64,000 nucleotides of DNA from Diacronema lutheri (GCA_019448385.1 JAGTXO010000068.1:1-64000), one strand, 5' to 3'; counted from the first letter of the stretch, positions 39,931 to 52,269 are shown. The notes: generated by a model from the sequence alone, not told the origin. A program made the numbers and translations.

Positions 39931-42871
39931 TGATCTTAGCCTGCACGTTCCATGGAAAGGGTAGCGGCCGTTCCACATCGACTGTTCCTGCTTTCTTTCG
40001 CCCAGATGCGAGCGTGGAGGTCAAGCGTATGGAATCGGCTTGATTCTTACGATCATGCCCTTTGGGATAAAAGAACTCCCAGTTTTTAACTGTGGCACTG
40101 TCTCTTTTTTTTGGCGCTTCATTTCCTCGCGCATGCGCGCATGCCTTCTTCGAGGCCGTAGCGGCTTGCTAAAAGTTGCGTTTGAATCCTGACATTGATT
40201 GACATGGTCCCCCCCACCCGACAGCGACGCCGACGGCCTTGGATTTGAGATCTTCGCCAGAACTTCAGGGCTCTTCGTGCGTGCTCATTGCCCACGATTC
40301 GGACACCCGCTCCAGGAGCAAATCGTCAGCGTCGAATATGACCACGAACAAGCCTTCAGATGATACAAGGTCGACGTCGCGACCGCCGTCGAGGCTGCAA
40401 TCGCGGCCGCGGCCGCTTGACCTCGCCCACGGGCGCCATTTTCCGCGTCCGCAGCCGCTTCAGCCCAACGTCAGCATAGCTTGGGCGCGGACGCGACCGC
40501 ATATGCAACTGCGATTACCAAGCCATGGGAATGGAGAGACGTGGACAACACAGAGGCGCTCAAGCTTGAGGCCCTCACGAGCTCGCATATCGATTGGCTT
40601 TCGTCCGACGCAATGCCGCTCAGGCACGGCGAGGGCCCTACCGACTTTCTCGTGCTCGTTCTCACTTTATGCTTTGGCGACATGTGACGGAAACGACGAA
40701 GAATTACCACGAAAAGTTGGCTTCATCATCTCGGCGCTTAATGCGCTATTGAGCACGCGCGACTTCTTGAGTTGATTTTTGACACGTACGGGATCAAGGC
40801 GCTCTAGTTTACGTCGATAGCCATGCCGAGCGGCACCGGACGCGGCGGAGAGATGCCAAGTGGCTCGGCTGCGAGCAAGTGCTCGCGCCCGCTCAGCCTC
40901 GGCAAGCCAGTGGAATCACGAGCGCTGGGCGATATGCACATGCTCGTGGACTCCTTGATCGAAACAGAACGGTACTCGACGTGCTTGATCGTGAGATGCA
41001 GATTTGTTGCGCAGGAGGACATTTGCGCTCGCAAAGTGAAATAGCATCACGCTTCTTGATGCCTGAAATGTGAGCGCACCTTCGACCTGCGCAAATATTT
41101 TTAACGAGCAGTCATAGACAATTGCGAGGTATGCGCCGCGACCGCGTCCGACGCTCTTGATTGCATACGACGTCTTATTCGCCCGTTGTGCATTTGACAG
41201 ACATGCTTACTTAGCATGCAACCCTAGCTGACGCGCGAGGGCGTCTATAAGAGAAAACGGGGAACCCAATTCACGGACTTGACTGAGTGAGAGAATCACG
41301 TTGCAAACCGAGGACGGCGCTATCGCCAGCGTCGGCGACGCGATCGAGTCGTAAAGCGCGATCGCAATGATGACGTACCTTCCGATAGACGTAACCCGCT
41401 GAGCGCGGTGGTTCTTTTGCTCACCGGCTTTCGCAGCTGCGGGTTATTGACGCGATCGATACGCACAAGGCGCGCGAGCAGAACGTAGTCAAGGAACTGC
41501 AAAGGGCGAGAAGAACAACTTGTGCTTAGAGGACGACGCGGCCAGGGGTCGTTAACGAAATTTGCTCACGAGGTTGGCACGTACGCTCTCAACGTGCTCT
41601 TTGCAAATTGTTGCGCAAAACCTGAGACTTCACCTCGCCATTTTAGCTCGCCATCGAATGAAAGGCTAAAGAGGTACCGTGAGTTCGCGTCGGGAGGAGC
41701 TTAGACGTTGCTCGCTGAAGCTCGTTGCGCAAGCTAAGGCGCTTCTGTAAGACATTATACCCTGCCGTTATCGCACAACACGCAATCCGTACGCATACGA
41801 CGCCGTCGTATTGCAATGCGTCCTGATAATGTCTACGCCAGAAACGCAAGGTCAAGATTCGTAGATGCATCGACGCGCTCTCTTTATTGTCAGTTTTGGC
41901 CAGTAGTCAAGGAAATTTGGCACAGCACGATTGAAATCGCATTTGCATCACGATAGGGCTAAAATGTCATCGTCGTGCTTTACCTTTGCCAATTGGCGGC
42001 TTTTGAGCAAGTATACGGCGGCGCGTCGTGCTTGCGCAATTGCGATAGCGGCCAGATGACGAGCGGGACGACATGTTAATGTGAGCTACTTGTAGCATGG
42101 CGGCTTCAGCCGCCGCTCGCACCGCGCGCGCGCGCCTCTCCGTGCAGGAGCCTGATGGCATGCATACTTCCTACGCTGCGGTCCCTGCCACGAAGGGCGG
42201 CGCGGTGTGCGCACATGTGCTCTGCGATGGCTTTGCGGCATGAGCGCTCGCACGACGACAAGGTTGGCCATCATCATCGGTCTCAGGCTGCAGTCTCCTG
42301 TATCAGGTGCATGAGCCCCTAGGCTCACCACCAAACAGGACCAGTTTGTTGCTGTGCGTACGCGTCATTGTGCTCGATGGCGATACGATGCTTGGAGATG
42401 GGCTAGCCAGCGGGCTGGCTGTCGCACCATCGCTAGAAACAACGAACGTCGTCCACACGCTCAACGCGTGACTAGGACTGCTGTGGTGCCGCTGTATTGG
42501 CGCCGGCGAAGAACTGTACGAGCCCAAAGCAAAAGCCCTGCAACGCAGCACACCTGATGAGGCTTTGCCGTGAGGCCGTAGTGCGCAATCGGGAGGTGTT
42601 GTTCTGACTGTGCCGGCGACAACGTTTGCCTAAGCTCGCTGAAGTCCATGTGCGCTGTGTAGCCATGTACGCCCCGGCCGCCCGCTAGCGAGTGCGCGGC
42701 TGGATGGCGTGTTTTTGCCGCGGCTAAGGGCCCAGCTGGGACGAATTGACTCACACCCGCGGCCGAACCGCGGCGTATCCGTGTTTCTACTGCGACTGCG
42801 TCAATCAACCACGCACAGCTCGAGCGCGCCGCTGATTGGCTCAACGCGCAGATGGGCGGGTCGGCTCGCCT

Positions 42872-45800
42872 TCAGTCCATCCGACGCGCCGAGCGGTCGT
42901 CCCTGTGCGAGAGCCAGCCGAACCGCCAGAGCGCTGCAGCAGCCGCTGCAGCGGGACCGCTCGCCGTCGCGGACGCCACGTCGCGCGCGTCTGTGGTTGC
43001 GCTCGCACTCCCCGGGGGCGCGGGGTCCTCGGGCGCAGGCACGTCGTGCCTACGTGCCGCGGCGGCGCGAGAGTGGCCATCGTGCATGTGCCCTCGGGTG
43101 ACGCTCGCGCCGAGCCCGCGGTCACGCCCCTCCTTGAGGTGGCGCGCGATGATGGCGTGCAGGTCGAGGTGCAGCAGCTCGAGGTGAGTGAGGCCGCCGC
43201 CGCCGCCTCTGCCCTCCGAGTGCGCGCGGACGAGCGTCGCGTGCAACCGGCCGAACGCGCGCTTGGACTCGAGCATCAAGCGCAGCACCTCGATCGGCGT
43301 GTCGGGCACGAGCACCTGCAGCGTCCAGCGCGCGAGCAGCACCGCGTGCTCGACGAAGAGGAGCGCGCCGATCTTCGCGTTGAGCGGCAGGTTCGCGGGC
43401 AGTGCGTCCGGCACGGTGAAGAGCACGAGCGCGATGTTGGTCACGATCGCGGCCGTCGTGAGCACGTGCAGGCAGTCAAACCAGCGCGGGTGGTGCCTCG
43501 CCGCGCGCGGCAGCGGCCTGCGTGCCTCGCAAAACTTGTACGCGTCGGCGCGCAGCTCGAGGCCCGTGGAGATGAGGCAGAGGAAGGGCGCGAGCGGGAA
43601 CGCGGACGCGAAGAGCACCATGAAGCCAAACCTGCGTGTGAGCGCCGCGCGGCGCGCACACGCCGCTCGCGGCGCGCGTCGGCGGCGCGCGCGCGGCGCG
43701 CGCGCGCTCGCGCGCGCAGCAAGCCTCGTAAAAGCCCGAGCGCCGCACATGAGCACGAGCTCCTTGTACTCGTCGACCACGTTGGACGCTGGCGCGCGCG
43801 CGAGCTCGGCCTCGGCAACCGACGCGCACTCGGCGGCCGCTACGTCCGCGCACGAGCGCGCGGGCGACGGGCTCTCGTCGGAGCGCGACGGCGACGGCAA
43901 CGGGCTCGAGGGGCGCGCACGCAGCGTATCGGCCGACGGCGGCCGCGCGACACCGCCGCCGAGCCACGGCCGCACGCGCCGCGCGTAGAGGCGACGGCCC
44001 TCGCGCGTGAGCTTGACGGTGGCGACGGCGATGGCCTTGAAGAGGATCGCCTTGGCAAACAGGATGGCGGCGAGCTGCAGCTCAAGGTCGCGCAGGCACT
44101 CGGAGCCGCGCTCGCACGCCTCGGACGGCGGCACGTCGATGCCGAGCGCGCGGCCGAGGCGATCGATGCGCGCGCGCACGAAGGCGATGTACAGCAGGCT
44201 CGAGTAGTTGTTGAACGCCTCGAAGACAAAGGTCTTGGCGATGAGCGCGTCGTCGTGCTGCGCGTCCGTCCGCCAGCATTCCCATTCGGTGTGCGCGCCC
44301 GCGATCTGCCTGAAGCCAAGGCCGAGCAGTTGAATGCTCACGCCCGTCACGAGGCCGCCGAGCACCGGCCCGTCGTGCGGCAGCCTGCGCGCGAGCCACA
44401 GCCGCAGCGTGAGGTTGGCCGCCATCGCCGCGAGCACGACGAGCGTTGACGCGGCCGTCGAGATGGCAGATGCGAAGCGGCGCAGCCGGCGCGCCCACGT
44501 GCGCTCGACGCGCGCGCTCACCTCGACGAGGTCGGGCGCGTCCGGGTCGATGCCGTGGCGCACGAGCAGCCGCCGGTATGCCGGGCGGTAGCGCTGCGGC
44601 GCGGTGGCACCCGCGCGCGACGTCATCTCGCCGCTCGCGTCGGCCGCTCCGCGCGCGCCGCTGCCCCAGCGGAAGACGAGCAGCTCCTTCCGCCGGTTCG
44701 CGTACTCGACGAAGAGCGTCGCCCACACGATCAGACTGACGCTGTACGCGGGCACGAGCGAGACGGACGCGCTCGGCGCGAACAGCTCGGCGACGGAGCA
44801 CGCGAGGCCGACAACGGCGGGCATCGCAAGCCACATCATCAGCTGCGTCGCGAACGAGAAGTAGAGCGCGACCTGCGCGCCAAAGTAGTCGTGTAGTGCG
44901 TCGAGCTCGAGCAGCAGCTCGTTGTCGCCGCCACTCCCGCCACCGCCGCGCGCGTGCGAGCACATTTGCCGAAAGGCGGAGCGCGTGCGGTACACCCACT
45001 GCCGCCGGATGAGCCGGCGGCGCGCCTGCTCGTGCACCGGCACGGCGTCGGAGAAGAAGGCGAGCGCGCGCCCTCCGCCCCCGCTCTCCTCGCCCGCGCC
45101 GGCGCCGAGCTCGCCGTCCGCGCCGACGAGCTCGCCGTCCGCGCCGACGAGCTCGTCGGCGCGCGCGCCCTCCACCGCGCGCAGGCAGCCGAGCGCGCAC
45201 GCGGCGCGCACGGCGCGTGCACGCGCGCGCGCGTGCGCGCAGCCGGCGCGCGCCGCGTGCGGCTGCTCGCGCGCGAGCGCCGCGTCGATCTGCGCGCCGA
45301 CCGCCGCCGCGTCCATCGCGTCGACGCGCGCCACGGCCGTCGAGAGCTGCAGCTTGTCGAGCAGCACGCGCAGCCGCTCGGCGGCGCTGAAGCGGCGCGC
45401 GATGGCCGTCGCCGCGCTGCGGGCGCGCGCGCGCGCGCGCGCGTGTGGGCGAGCGACGCGGCAGCTGCAGTGACGCAGTGACGCAGTGACGGCCCGCGGA
45501 CGCGGCAGCCGCAGTGACGGCCCGCGGACGCGGCAGCCGCAGTGACCGCCCGCGGACGCGGCAGCCGCAGTGACCGCCCGCGGACGCGGCAGCCGCAGTG
45601 ACCGCCCGCGGCGCGCGGCCGTACGCACGCGCGCGCGCACCAGGCGTCCTCGTGCCAGGCGAAGATGCCCTCGCGCCCCCGCGCTGCGTCGAGCAGGGGC
45701 GGACGCGCGTCGAGTGCACGCTCTCGCTTCTCGTTCGCCAGCGCACCGCCGCTCACGTCCGCGCTCGACGAGGCGCCGCCATCCCTGCCGTCGCAGCCGC

Positions 45801-46406
45801 CGTCCGCGCCGTCCGCGGCCTCTTCCTCCGACGCAAGGTCGACGGTCGCGCGTGCGCGCGTAAAGTGGAGGTAGCCGCATGTGCCACCCCACGCACGCTT
45901 GCAGCGCTTGGCCAGCTGGGCAGCCGATCGGGCCAACCGCGCGCAGCGCCCGCGTCAGCGCGCGCGCGCGGCGTCGATGCGCATCGGGCGCCGAGCGCGA
46001 GCGCGCGGGCGCGCTCGCGCTGGGCCGTCACCTGCAGCGCCTCCGCGTCGTCGATGAGCTCGTCCTCAGCAACGCCGAGCTCGAGGTAGAGCGCATGCGG
46101 GCAGTCAGCGCTGTTCGTGCCGCTCGAACGGAAGAGGCGCGCGACGAAGCCGTCGGCGCGCAGCGCGCGCAGCAGCGCGCCCACGCGAGCGGGCGTCGTC
46201 CGCCACGCGTCAAGCGGCGACGTGAGGGCGCCGTCCGGCCGCATGGATTCGACGGGTAGCACGAAGACCATCTCCGTCGGCACGGCCGCCAGGCTCCCGT
46301 GCAACGGCACCGACGCGGCGCAGAGCGCATCGAGCTGCGCGCGCAGCATACGCGTAGGAGCGGCGCCAGTCGTAATGTGGCGCCCACGGTAGGCCCTTAA
46401 ATACAT
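42872..46406 (-). CDS. Anoctamin (TMEM16 family) channel/scramblase
   Basis: Four exons (46406-46032, 45915-45641, 45416-43749, 43631-42872), about 1,025 residues, phases consistent. Family landmarks: FGAQVALYFSFATQLMMWLA at the start of the membrane domain, KTFVFEAFNNYSSLLYIAFV (helix 5/6 region with the conserved FxxxNxYxSLxYIAF), then DEYKELVLM|FGFMVLFASAFPLAPFL across intron 3, followed by ELRADAYKF, the acidic stretch contributing to the calcium site. The N-terminal exon encodes a cytosolic domain (VFVLPVES..., LYLELGVAEDELI). A Ca2+-activated ion channel or lipid scramblase is likely. Intron 2 (224 bp) holds a 28-bp minisatellite. The last 80 residues are Ala/Arg/His-rich. The start codon is 87 bp from that of the divergent exchanger gene. 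Confidence 0.88.
45471..45609. repeat. Intronic 28-bp minisatellite in the anoctamin gene
   Basis: About five copies of a 28-bp unit (CCGCGGACGCGGCAGCCGCA core) within intron 2, followed by an alternating GC tract. Confidence 0.88.
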
Positions 46407-46493
46407 ATTCTGTCATCGAGCCCCGCTACGAGCGAGATCAATTCGTTACCCCCCCCCCAACTCCATCGGCCTCGGGGGGGCCGCGGACTTGCG

Positions 46494-49400
46494 ATGGGCA
46501 GCGCGAATGTCGATGGGCTCGTGGACGCGGCGGACGCGCTGAGCCCGGATGACCGTCTAACGCTGCTTCGCCGCCTGATCTCCAGCTACGCCGCCTCCGA
46601 CTTGCCGCACGTCGACGCCTACTCGTCCGGCTACGTCGTCTATGCGACCAAGGACAACACGCAGGAATGCACGTCGTGGCTGCTCGCGCCTGGAACGAAC
46701 CTGTCGAGCACGCCGTTCCTCGCCTTTGCCTACATGCTCGGCCTGATCTACGTCTTCCTCGGCATCGCCATCATCTCGGACATCTTCATGGCCGCCATCG
46801 AGGTGATCACCGCCGCCGAGGGGACGAGGCGATACCGCGACGCGGACGGGCGGACGGTCGAGTACGCGTACAAGCGGATCAACCCGACGGTCGCCAATCT
46901 GACGCTGATGGCGCTCGGTTCGAGTGCGCCCGAGATCCTCCTTGCCATCATCGGCGCGATCGCGACGCTCAACGACGAGAGCCCCGACGAGCTCGGCCCG
47001 TCGACGATCGTCGGCTCGGCGGCGTTCAACCTGCTCGTCATCTCGGCGATCTGCACGTCGGCGCTGCCGAACGGCGTGCAGAAGAAGATCCAGGACCCGT
47101 ACGTCTTCGCCGTCACCGCCACGTTCTCCATCGTCGCCTACATCTGGCTCTTCATCGTGCTGCAGGTCACGTCGCCCAATGTGGTCGAGCGGTGGGAGGC
47201 GTTTGTCACGTTCGGCCTCTTCGGCGTGATGCTGTTCGTCGCGTACCTCGTCGACGTACGCGGACGGTGCTGCCGCGTGCCGACGATCGTCGAGCCGAGC
47301 GACGAGCGCGGCGAGCCCTCCTTCCGCCACTCGCACGCCGGCCGCCGCTCGTCGGCGGCGTTGTCGTCCGCCGGCGCGGGCGCGGTCGTGGTCGCCGCCG
47401 TGGGGTCGCGCAGCGACCGGCGGCGCTCATCGACCGAGGACCTGATGAACGAGCTGCACCGCACGCGCGAGCTGCACCACGCGAGGCACATGCCCGCCGA
47501 CCACGGGCTCGCCGAGGTGCATCCGCTCACCGCGTACACACCGATGCACACGGGGTACATGCGCGGCCTCACGGGCCAACGCAGGCTGCAGGAGCACCAG
47601 GCGGCGCACCAGCCGCCCGGCGCGGCCGAGCAGGACGCGGTGGCCGCGGGCGGCAAGTCGGATGGGCTCACGTCGGCTGGCAGCGCAAAGTCGCTCGGCT
47701 CGCTCAAGGAGGGCGGGCGCTCGCTGCCGCAGCACGTCGCGTCGCCATCGCAGCTGCGGCAGGTGGGCGTCGTCACGTCCGCGCCACCGTCCGAGCCCGC
47801 GCCCGAGCCGGACGCGTCGACCGTCGGCTTTGCGCTGCCCACGTATAGCGTGCGCGCGGCGTGGGGCGAGGCGGTGGCGGTCGTCCGGCTCGACCCGCCG
47901 TGCGCGCACCGCGTCATTGTGACGTGGCGCGTGCAGCTCGCACACGATGGCGGCGGCGACGACGCCGACGTGGCCGCACAGGCCGAGCGGCTGGCGAGCT
48001 CGGTGTGCGCGCCGGGCAGCGGCAAGCTGCTGATCGAGCCGGGGCTGACGAGTGGGATGATCACCGTGCCCATCGTCGAAGCGGCAGCGCCACGTCGCGG
48101 CCGCGCGCATTTCTCCATTATCCTCCTCGGCGCTCATATCGAGGTCGCCGCCGGCATCATCGGCACGGGCGGCGGTCCCGGCGCGGCGGCGCCGGCGTTG
48201 CTCTCGGCGCGCGCGATCGCGACGATCGCCGTCGTCGGCGCCGAGGCGCCCGACCAGCCCGCGCGAGGGTGCGTGCACTTTGCCGAGGTGGCGATCGTGT
48301 GCGAGGAGTCGTGTGGCAGCGTCACGCTGCAGCTCGAGCGCGTCGGCGGCGTGGACGGCACGCTCGCCGTGAAGTACGCGCACCCGCGCGGCGCGCGAGC
48401 GCGCGCGCGCGCAGGCGCGCAGGACTACGCACAGGACACGCGGCCCACGCGCGCGTGCGCCGCCGCGCCGCTCGCCGCCGCGCTGTACGCGCGCCGCGCG
48501 CCCACCTTCCATCACGGATCTCTCACCTTTCCGTCGCCTTCCCTCGCCCATCTCGCCCGCAGGTTTGAGACGTGCGACGGCACGGCGAGGGCCGGCGAGG
48601 ACTACGAGGCGGCGAACGGCGGGGTCGTCTTCGTGCCGGGCGTCACGCGCGCGGCCGTCGTCATCCAAATTGTGGACGACGACGTGGAGGAGGAGGACGA
48701 GACCTTCACGTGCCACCTGAGCGCGGTGGAGCCGAACACGTTGTTGATGGGCGGGAACCACGTCTGCACGATCACCATCCTCGACGACGACTCGTGGCAG
48801 GTGCGAGCGCATTTCCCCTTCCCCTCCCCTCCCTGTGCCCCCCCCTATCAGTGATAGGGGAGATGCGCATTTCCCCTTCTCCTCCCCTTCCTGTGCCCCC
48901 CCCTATCAGTGATAGGGGAGATGCGCATTTCCCCTTCCCCTCCCCTCCCTGTGCCCCCCCCCCTATCAGTGATAGGGGAGATGCGCATTTCCCCTTCCCC
49001 TCCCCTTCCTGTGCCCCCCCCTATCAGTGATAGGGGAGATGCGCATTTCCCCTTCCCCTCCCCTCCCTGTGCCCCCCCCTATCAGTGATAGGGGAGATGC
49101 GCATTTCCCCTTCCCCTCCCCTCCCTGTGCCCCCCCCTATCAGTGATAGGGGAGATGCGCATTTCCCCTTCCCCTCCCCTCCCTGTGCCCCCCCTTCCTG
49201 TGTCCCCGTGTGCCCTGCCCCTGTGCAGCGCAGCGCTGCCCTGCCATGGCCCTGCCTTGCGCTACCCTGCCATGGCCCTGCCATAGCCCTGCCCTGCCCT
49301 GCCATGGCCCTGCCTAGCGCTGCCCTGCCATGGCCCTGCCGTGCGCTGCCCTGCCATGGCCCTGCCGTGCGCTGCCCTGCCATGGCCCTGCCGTGCGCTG

Positions 49401-50477
49401 CCCTTGGCTGCCGTCGACACGCGTCCCCGCTCGTGCCAATGCGCCGCGCGCGGCCGGGCGCGCCCATGGCGGCGCTCCGCCCGTCGGCAGATGCGGTTGC
49501 GCCGGAGCAAGGCACAGCTGCGCAGCGCCCTCGCCTCCGCCTTTTACGCGACGGACAAGTGGTCGGACAAGTTTACGGACGCCATCGAGCTGAGCGGCGG
49601 CGTCGACGAGGAGACGGGCGAGGAGCTGCCGCCGTCCATCGGCGACTCGGTGATGCACGCCGTCTCGCTCTTCTGGAAGGTGCGCCGCGGCGCGCGAACC
49701 GCCACCGACGTGCCGCCTGCGCGCGCCCGCGCGCGCGAGCGACGGCGCCTCACGCGCCGCGTGCGCGCGCGCGGCTGCGGTGCGGCACAGCTCCAATTCG
49801 CCTTCGTCCCGCCCGAGTCGTGGGGCGGCGGCTGGCCGGCCTTCTTCGCGTCGCTCTTCTTCCTCGGCGTGTGGACGGCGGTCGTCGGCGAGCTCGCCTC
49901 GCTCTTCGGCTGCGTGTGTGGGCTGGGCGACGCCATCACCGCCATCACCTTTGTCGCGCTCGGTACGTCGCTGCCCGACACCTTCGCCTCGCGCCTCGCG
50001 ACGCTGCACGACGAGTACGCCGACGCGGCGATCGGCAACATCACGGGCTCCAACTCGGTCAACGTCTTCCTCGGCCTCGGTCAGACGCGCGCCGCTCGCG
50101 CGAGCGCCCGAGCAGCGCCGCGACGCGACGCGACGCGACGCGCCACGCTCGCGCGCTGAACGCGCGCGCGCGCTGCGCCGCGTGCGCCGCCGCGCGCAGG
50201 CATTCCGTGGATCATCGGCTCACTCTATTACCGCGGCAACTACGTCGTGCCCGCGGGCTCGCTCGCCTTCTCGATCATCGTCTACTCGGCGCTTGCGTTC
50301 CTTGCGATCTGCACACTCACGGCGCGCAGGATCCTGACTGGCGCGGAGCTGGGCGGCGGGCGGATGGGCGCGCGCGTGACGTCGGCCTTCCTCACGACGC
50401 TCTGGCTCATCTACATCCTGCTCTCGTCGCTCTACGACAAGAAGCAGATCCCGGAGCTGCAGGTGCAGCCGAGCTAA
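46494..50477 (+). CDS. Na+/Ca2+ exchanger (NCX type) with Calx-beta domains
   Basis: Five exons (46494-48373, 48563-48800, 49491-49679, 49791-50079, 50200-50477), 957 residues. The first membrane block carries the alpha-1 repeat (NLTLMALGSSAPEILLAIIG). A long cytosolic loop follows with Calx-beta domains; the second reads LAVKFETCDGTARAGEDYEA across intron 1 and ends FTCHLSAVEP...ITILDDD, with the acidic residues that bind regulatory Ca2+. Then come the XIP-distal helix (KWSDKFTDAIELSGG) and the second membrane block (FAFVPPESWGGGWPAFF) with the alpha-2 repeat (ITAITFVALGTSLPDTFASR, GNITGSNSVNVFLGLG). It exchanges Na+ for Ca2+ at the plasma membrane. Intron 2 (690 bp) contains two tandem arrays, one with Tet-operator-like palindromes. 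Confidence 0.93.
48803..49200. repeat. Intronic 58-60-bp minisatellite with six perfect palindromes
   Basis: Each unit contains CCCCTATCAGTGATAGGGG, a 9-bp inverted repeat around a central G, followed by GAGATGCGCATTTCC and a C/T-rich tract. The six palindromes begin near 48843, 48900, 48960, 49018, 49076 and 49134. The array starts within 10 bp of the 5' splice site at 48801, whose sequence GCGCATTTCCCC is part of the unit. Confidence 0.93.
49205..49402. repeat. Intronic CCATGG-containing tandem repeat
   Basis: Irregular repeats of CCCTGCCATGGCCCTGCC with about 20-30 bp spacing fill the rest of intron 2 of the exchanger gene, up to about 90 bp before the acceptor at 49490. Confidence 0.85.
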
Positions 50478-50687
50478 GCGGCTGATGCGCACGCGCGACG
50501 CAACGCGGCGCACACGTCCGTTGGCGTCCGTGGCATCTCTGCCGCGGCCGCCCCTCGCCAACGAGCGCCGCCGCGCGCCTTTGGGGGCCGCGTTTCCTCT
50601 TTGTCTGCGCGTTTTGAATCCTGACGTACCCTTCAATTTGGCTAGTGTCGCGGGGGGGTGTTGCAGCGCGCGACCGCCACGGCAAAC

Positions 50688-52175
50688 TCAAACCGTCGGC
50701 CGGTCGAGCGTGCCGGCAAGCGCGCGCTCAAAGAGCCGCACGCCCTCGCTCACCTCGTCGGCGGAGACGGTGAGCGGCGGGATGAAGCGCATGCACTCGA
50801 AAGTGCCCGCCGAGAGCAGCAGCAGCCCCTCGTGCGCGCACCGGCGCGAGAGAGCGCGCGCCGCGCCGTACGGCGCGCTCGGCTGCAGCTCGACGCCAAC
50901 CATGAGCCCGAGGCCACGTACCTCGCGGATCAGGTGCGGGTGGCGCGCGGCGACGGCGTCGAGCTCAGCGCGCAGCTGCGCGCCGCGCGCCGCCACGTTG
51001 TCGAGCACGCGCTCGTCGCGGAAGACGTCGAGCGTCGCGAGCGCCGCCGCGCAGCCGACGGGGTTGCCCGCGTAGGTACCGCCGAGCGTGCCGGCGGGCG
51101 AGAGCGCGGCGATGTCGGCGCGCGTGGCGACGGCGGCGAGCGGGAGGCCGGAGGCGATGCCCTTGGCAATGCACAGGATGTCGGGCACGATGCGCGCGTG
51201 CTCGAGCGCGAAGAGCGTGCCCGTCCTGCCGAAGCCGCTCTGCACCTCGTCGAGGACGAGGAGGATGCGATGCCGGTCGCACGCTGCGCGCAGCCCGCGC
51301 AGAAACTCGGGCGGCGCGGGCACGTAACCGCCCTCGCCGAGGACGGGCTCGACGATCATCGCTGCCGTGTCCTCCGGCGCGCTCTGCTGCTTGAGGAGCA
51401 GCTCGAGCTGGAAGAGGCAGCCATCGACGCCGAGTCCGGGCGCTTGGCTCTCGTACGGGAACGGCGCAACGTACACGCCACCCATTTGCGGGTGGTTGCG
51501 CGCGCCGTACGCCGTCTTGGAGCGCGTGAGCGCGAGCGTCGCGTTCGTTCGGCCGTGGTACCTGCCGCGCGCGCGCGTCCACGCCGCGCCGCGCCCCGCG
51601 CGTGAGCGGCGCGCGCGGCGCGCGGCGCGCTTCCCTCGGCGCGCGGCGCGCGGCGCGCGGCGCGCGGCGCACCCTCCCTGGAAGACGATCACGTTGGGCT
51701 TGCCCGTGGCGGCGCGCGCGATGCGCAACGCGTTCTCGAGCGCCTCGGCGCCCGTCGTCGAGTACATGACGCGGTCGAGGCCGGCGGGCAGCACGCCGCC
51801 CACGAGGCGCGCGGTGAGCTCGGTGACGGGCTCAGAGAAGCCGGTCGCCATCGACGTGTGGAGGAGGCGGCCGAGCTGGCGCTGCGCGGCGGCGACGACG
51901 GTCGGATGGCAGTGCCCCAGGTTGACCACGCCGATCCCCGCCGTGAAGTCAAGCAGCTTGCCGCCCTCGCGCGTGTGCAGCCACGAGCCACAGCCGTGCG
52001 AGATCTCAACCTCGCACAGCGGCGACGCGAGGCCGTGCGCCAGGTGCTCGCGCGCGTGCGCGTAGCGCTCGCACGGCGGACCGCCGATCGGGTGCACGTG
52101 CGCGGCCGCGAGCGTCGCGGCGCGCGCCGCCGCGGGCGCGCAGCACGCGCGATGGCGCGACATGGCGCGCTGCAT
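50688..52175 (-). CDS. Class III pyridoxal-phosphate aminotransferase (GABA/ornithine aminotransferase-like)
   Basis: Exons 52175-51673 and 51561-50688, 458 residues. Motifs of the class: LLDFTAGIGVVNLGHCHP, STTGAEALENALRIARA (PLP phosphate-binding Gly-Ala), YHGRTNATLALT, LVLDEVQSGFGRTG (the PLP ring Asp) and the Schiff-base Lys in LCIAKGIASGLPL, then GTYAGNPVGCAAALATL. The arrangement is closest to bacterial-type 4-aminobutyrate aminotransferases, which transfer the omega-amino group to 2-oxoglutarate. The N-terminus (SRHRACCAPAAARAATLAAA) fits a mitochondrial presequence. The intron is 111 bp, GTGCGC donor. The upstream glycosyltransferase on the same strand ends 94 bp before this start. 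Confidence 0.88.
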   Translation of the reverse strand: MQRAMSRHRACCAPAAARAATLAAAHVHPIGGPPCERYAHAREHLAHGLASPLCEVEISHGCGSWLHTREGGKLLDFTAGIGVVNLGHCHPTVVAAAQRQLGRLLHTSMATGFSEPVTELTARLVGGVLPAGLDRVMYSTTGAEALENALRIARAATGKPNVIVFQGGCAARRAPRAARRGKRAARRARRSRAGRGAAWTRARGRYHGRTNATLALTRSKTAYGARNHPQMGGVYVAPFPYESQAPGLGVDGCLFQLELLLKQQSAPEDTAAMIVEPVLGEGGYVPAPPEFLRGLRAACDRHRILLVLDEVQSGFGRTGTLFALEHARIVPDILCIAKGIASGLPLAAVATRADIAALSPAGTLGGTYAGNPVGCAAALATLDVFRDERVLDNVAARGAQLRAELDAVAARHPHLIREVRGLGLMVGVELQPSAPYGAARALSRRCAHEGLLLLSAGTFECMRFIPPLTVSADEVSEGVRLFERALAGTLDRPTV

Positions 52176-52269
52176 GAGGAGGCCCGGCCCGTCCGCCGGA
52201 TGTGGGTGTGGGCCTCGGGACGCGGATTTCCGATATTTTTCAGTATTCAAATTTCACCAGTCAGGGCAG

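Larger units (their letters stand above)
36959..42871. other. AT-richer, gene-poor island
   Basis: About 5.9 kb with visibly lower GC (near 50%) than the rest of the window. Alternating GC-rich introns and long open frames are absent. It contains two abutting inverted-repeat elements (38329-39930) and scattered open frames of 55-190 codons without recognisable similarity. Candidates are a transposon graveyard, a centromere-like or replication-timing domain, or DNA of foreign origin. The boundaries are the stop of the fucose gene and the stop of the anoctamin gene. Confidence 0.75.

Noticed and set aside
40239-40775. 178-codon open frame in the AT-rich island.
   Set aside because: The frame begins at TTG, is Ser/Arg-rich and has no similarity. 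Not strong enough to list as a gene.
48842-49160. Interpretation of the Tet-operator-like palindromes as vector contamination.
   Set aside because: The units are embedded in, and partly derived from, the intron's own 5' sequence, and flanking exons join correctly; no other vector sequence is seen. Kept as a natural array, pending read-level confirmation.
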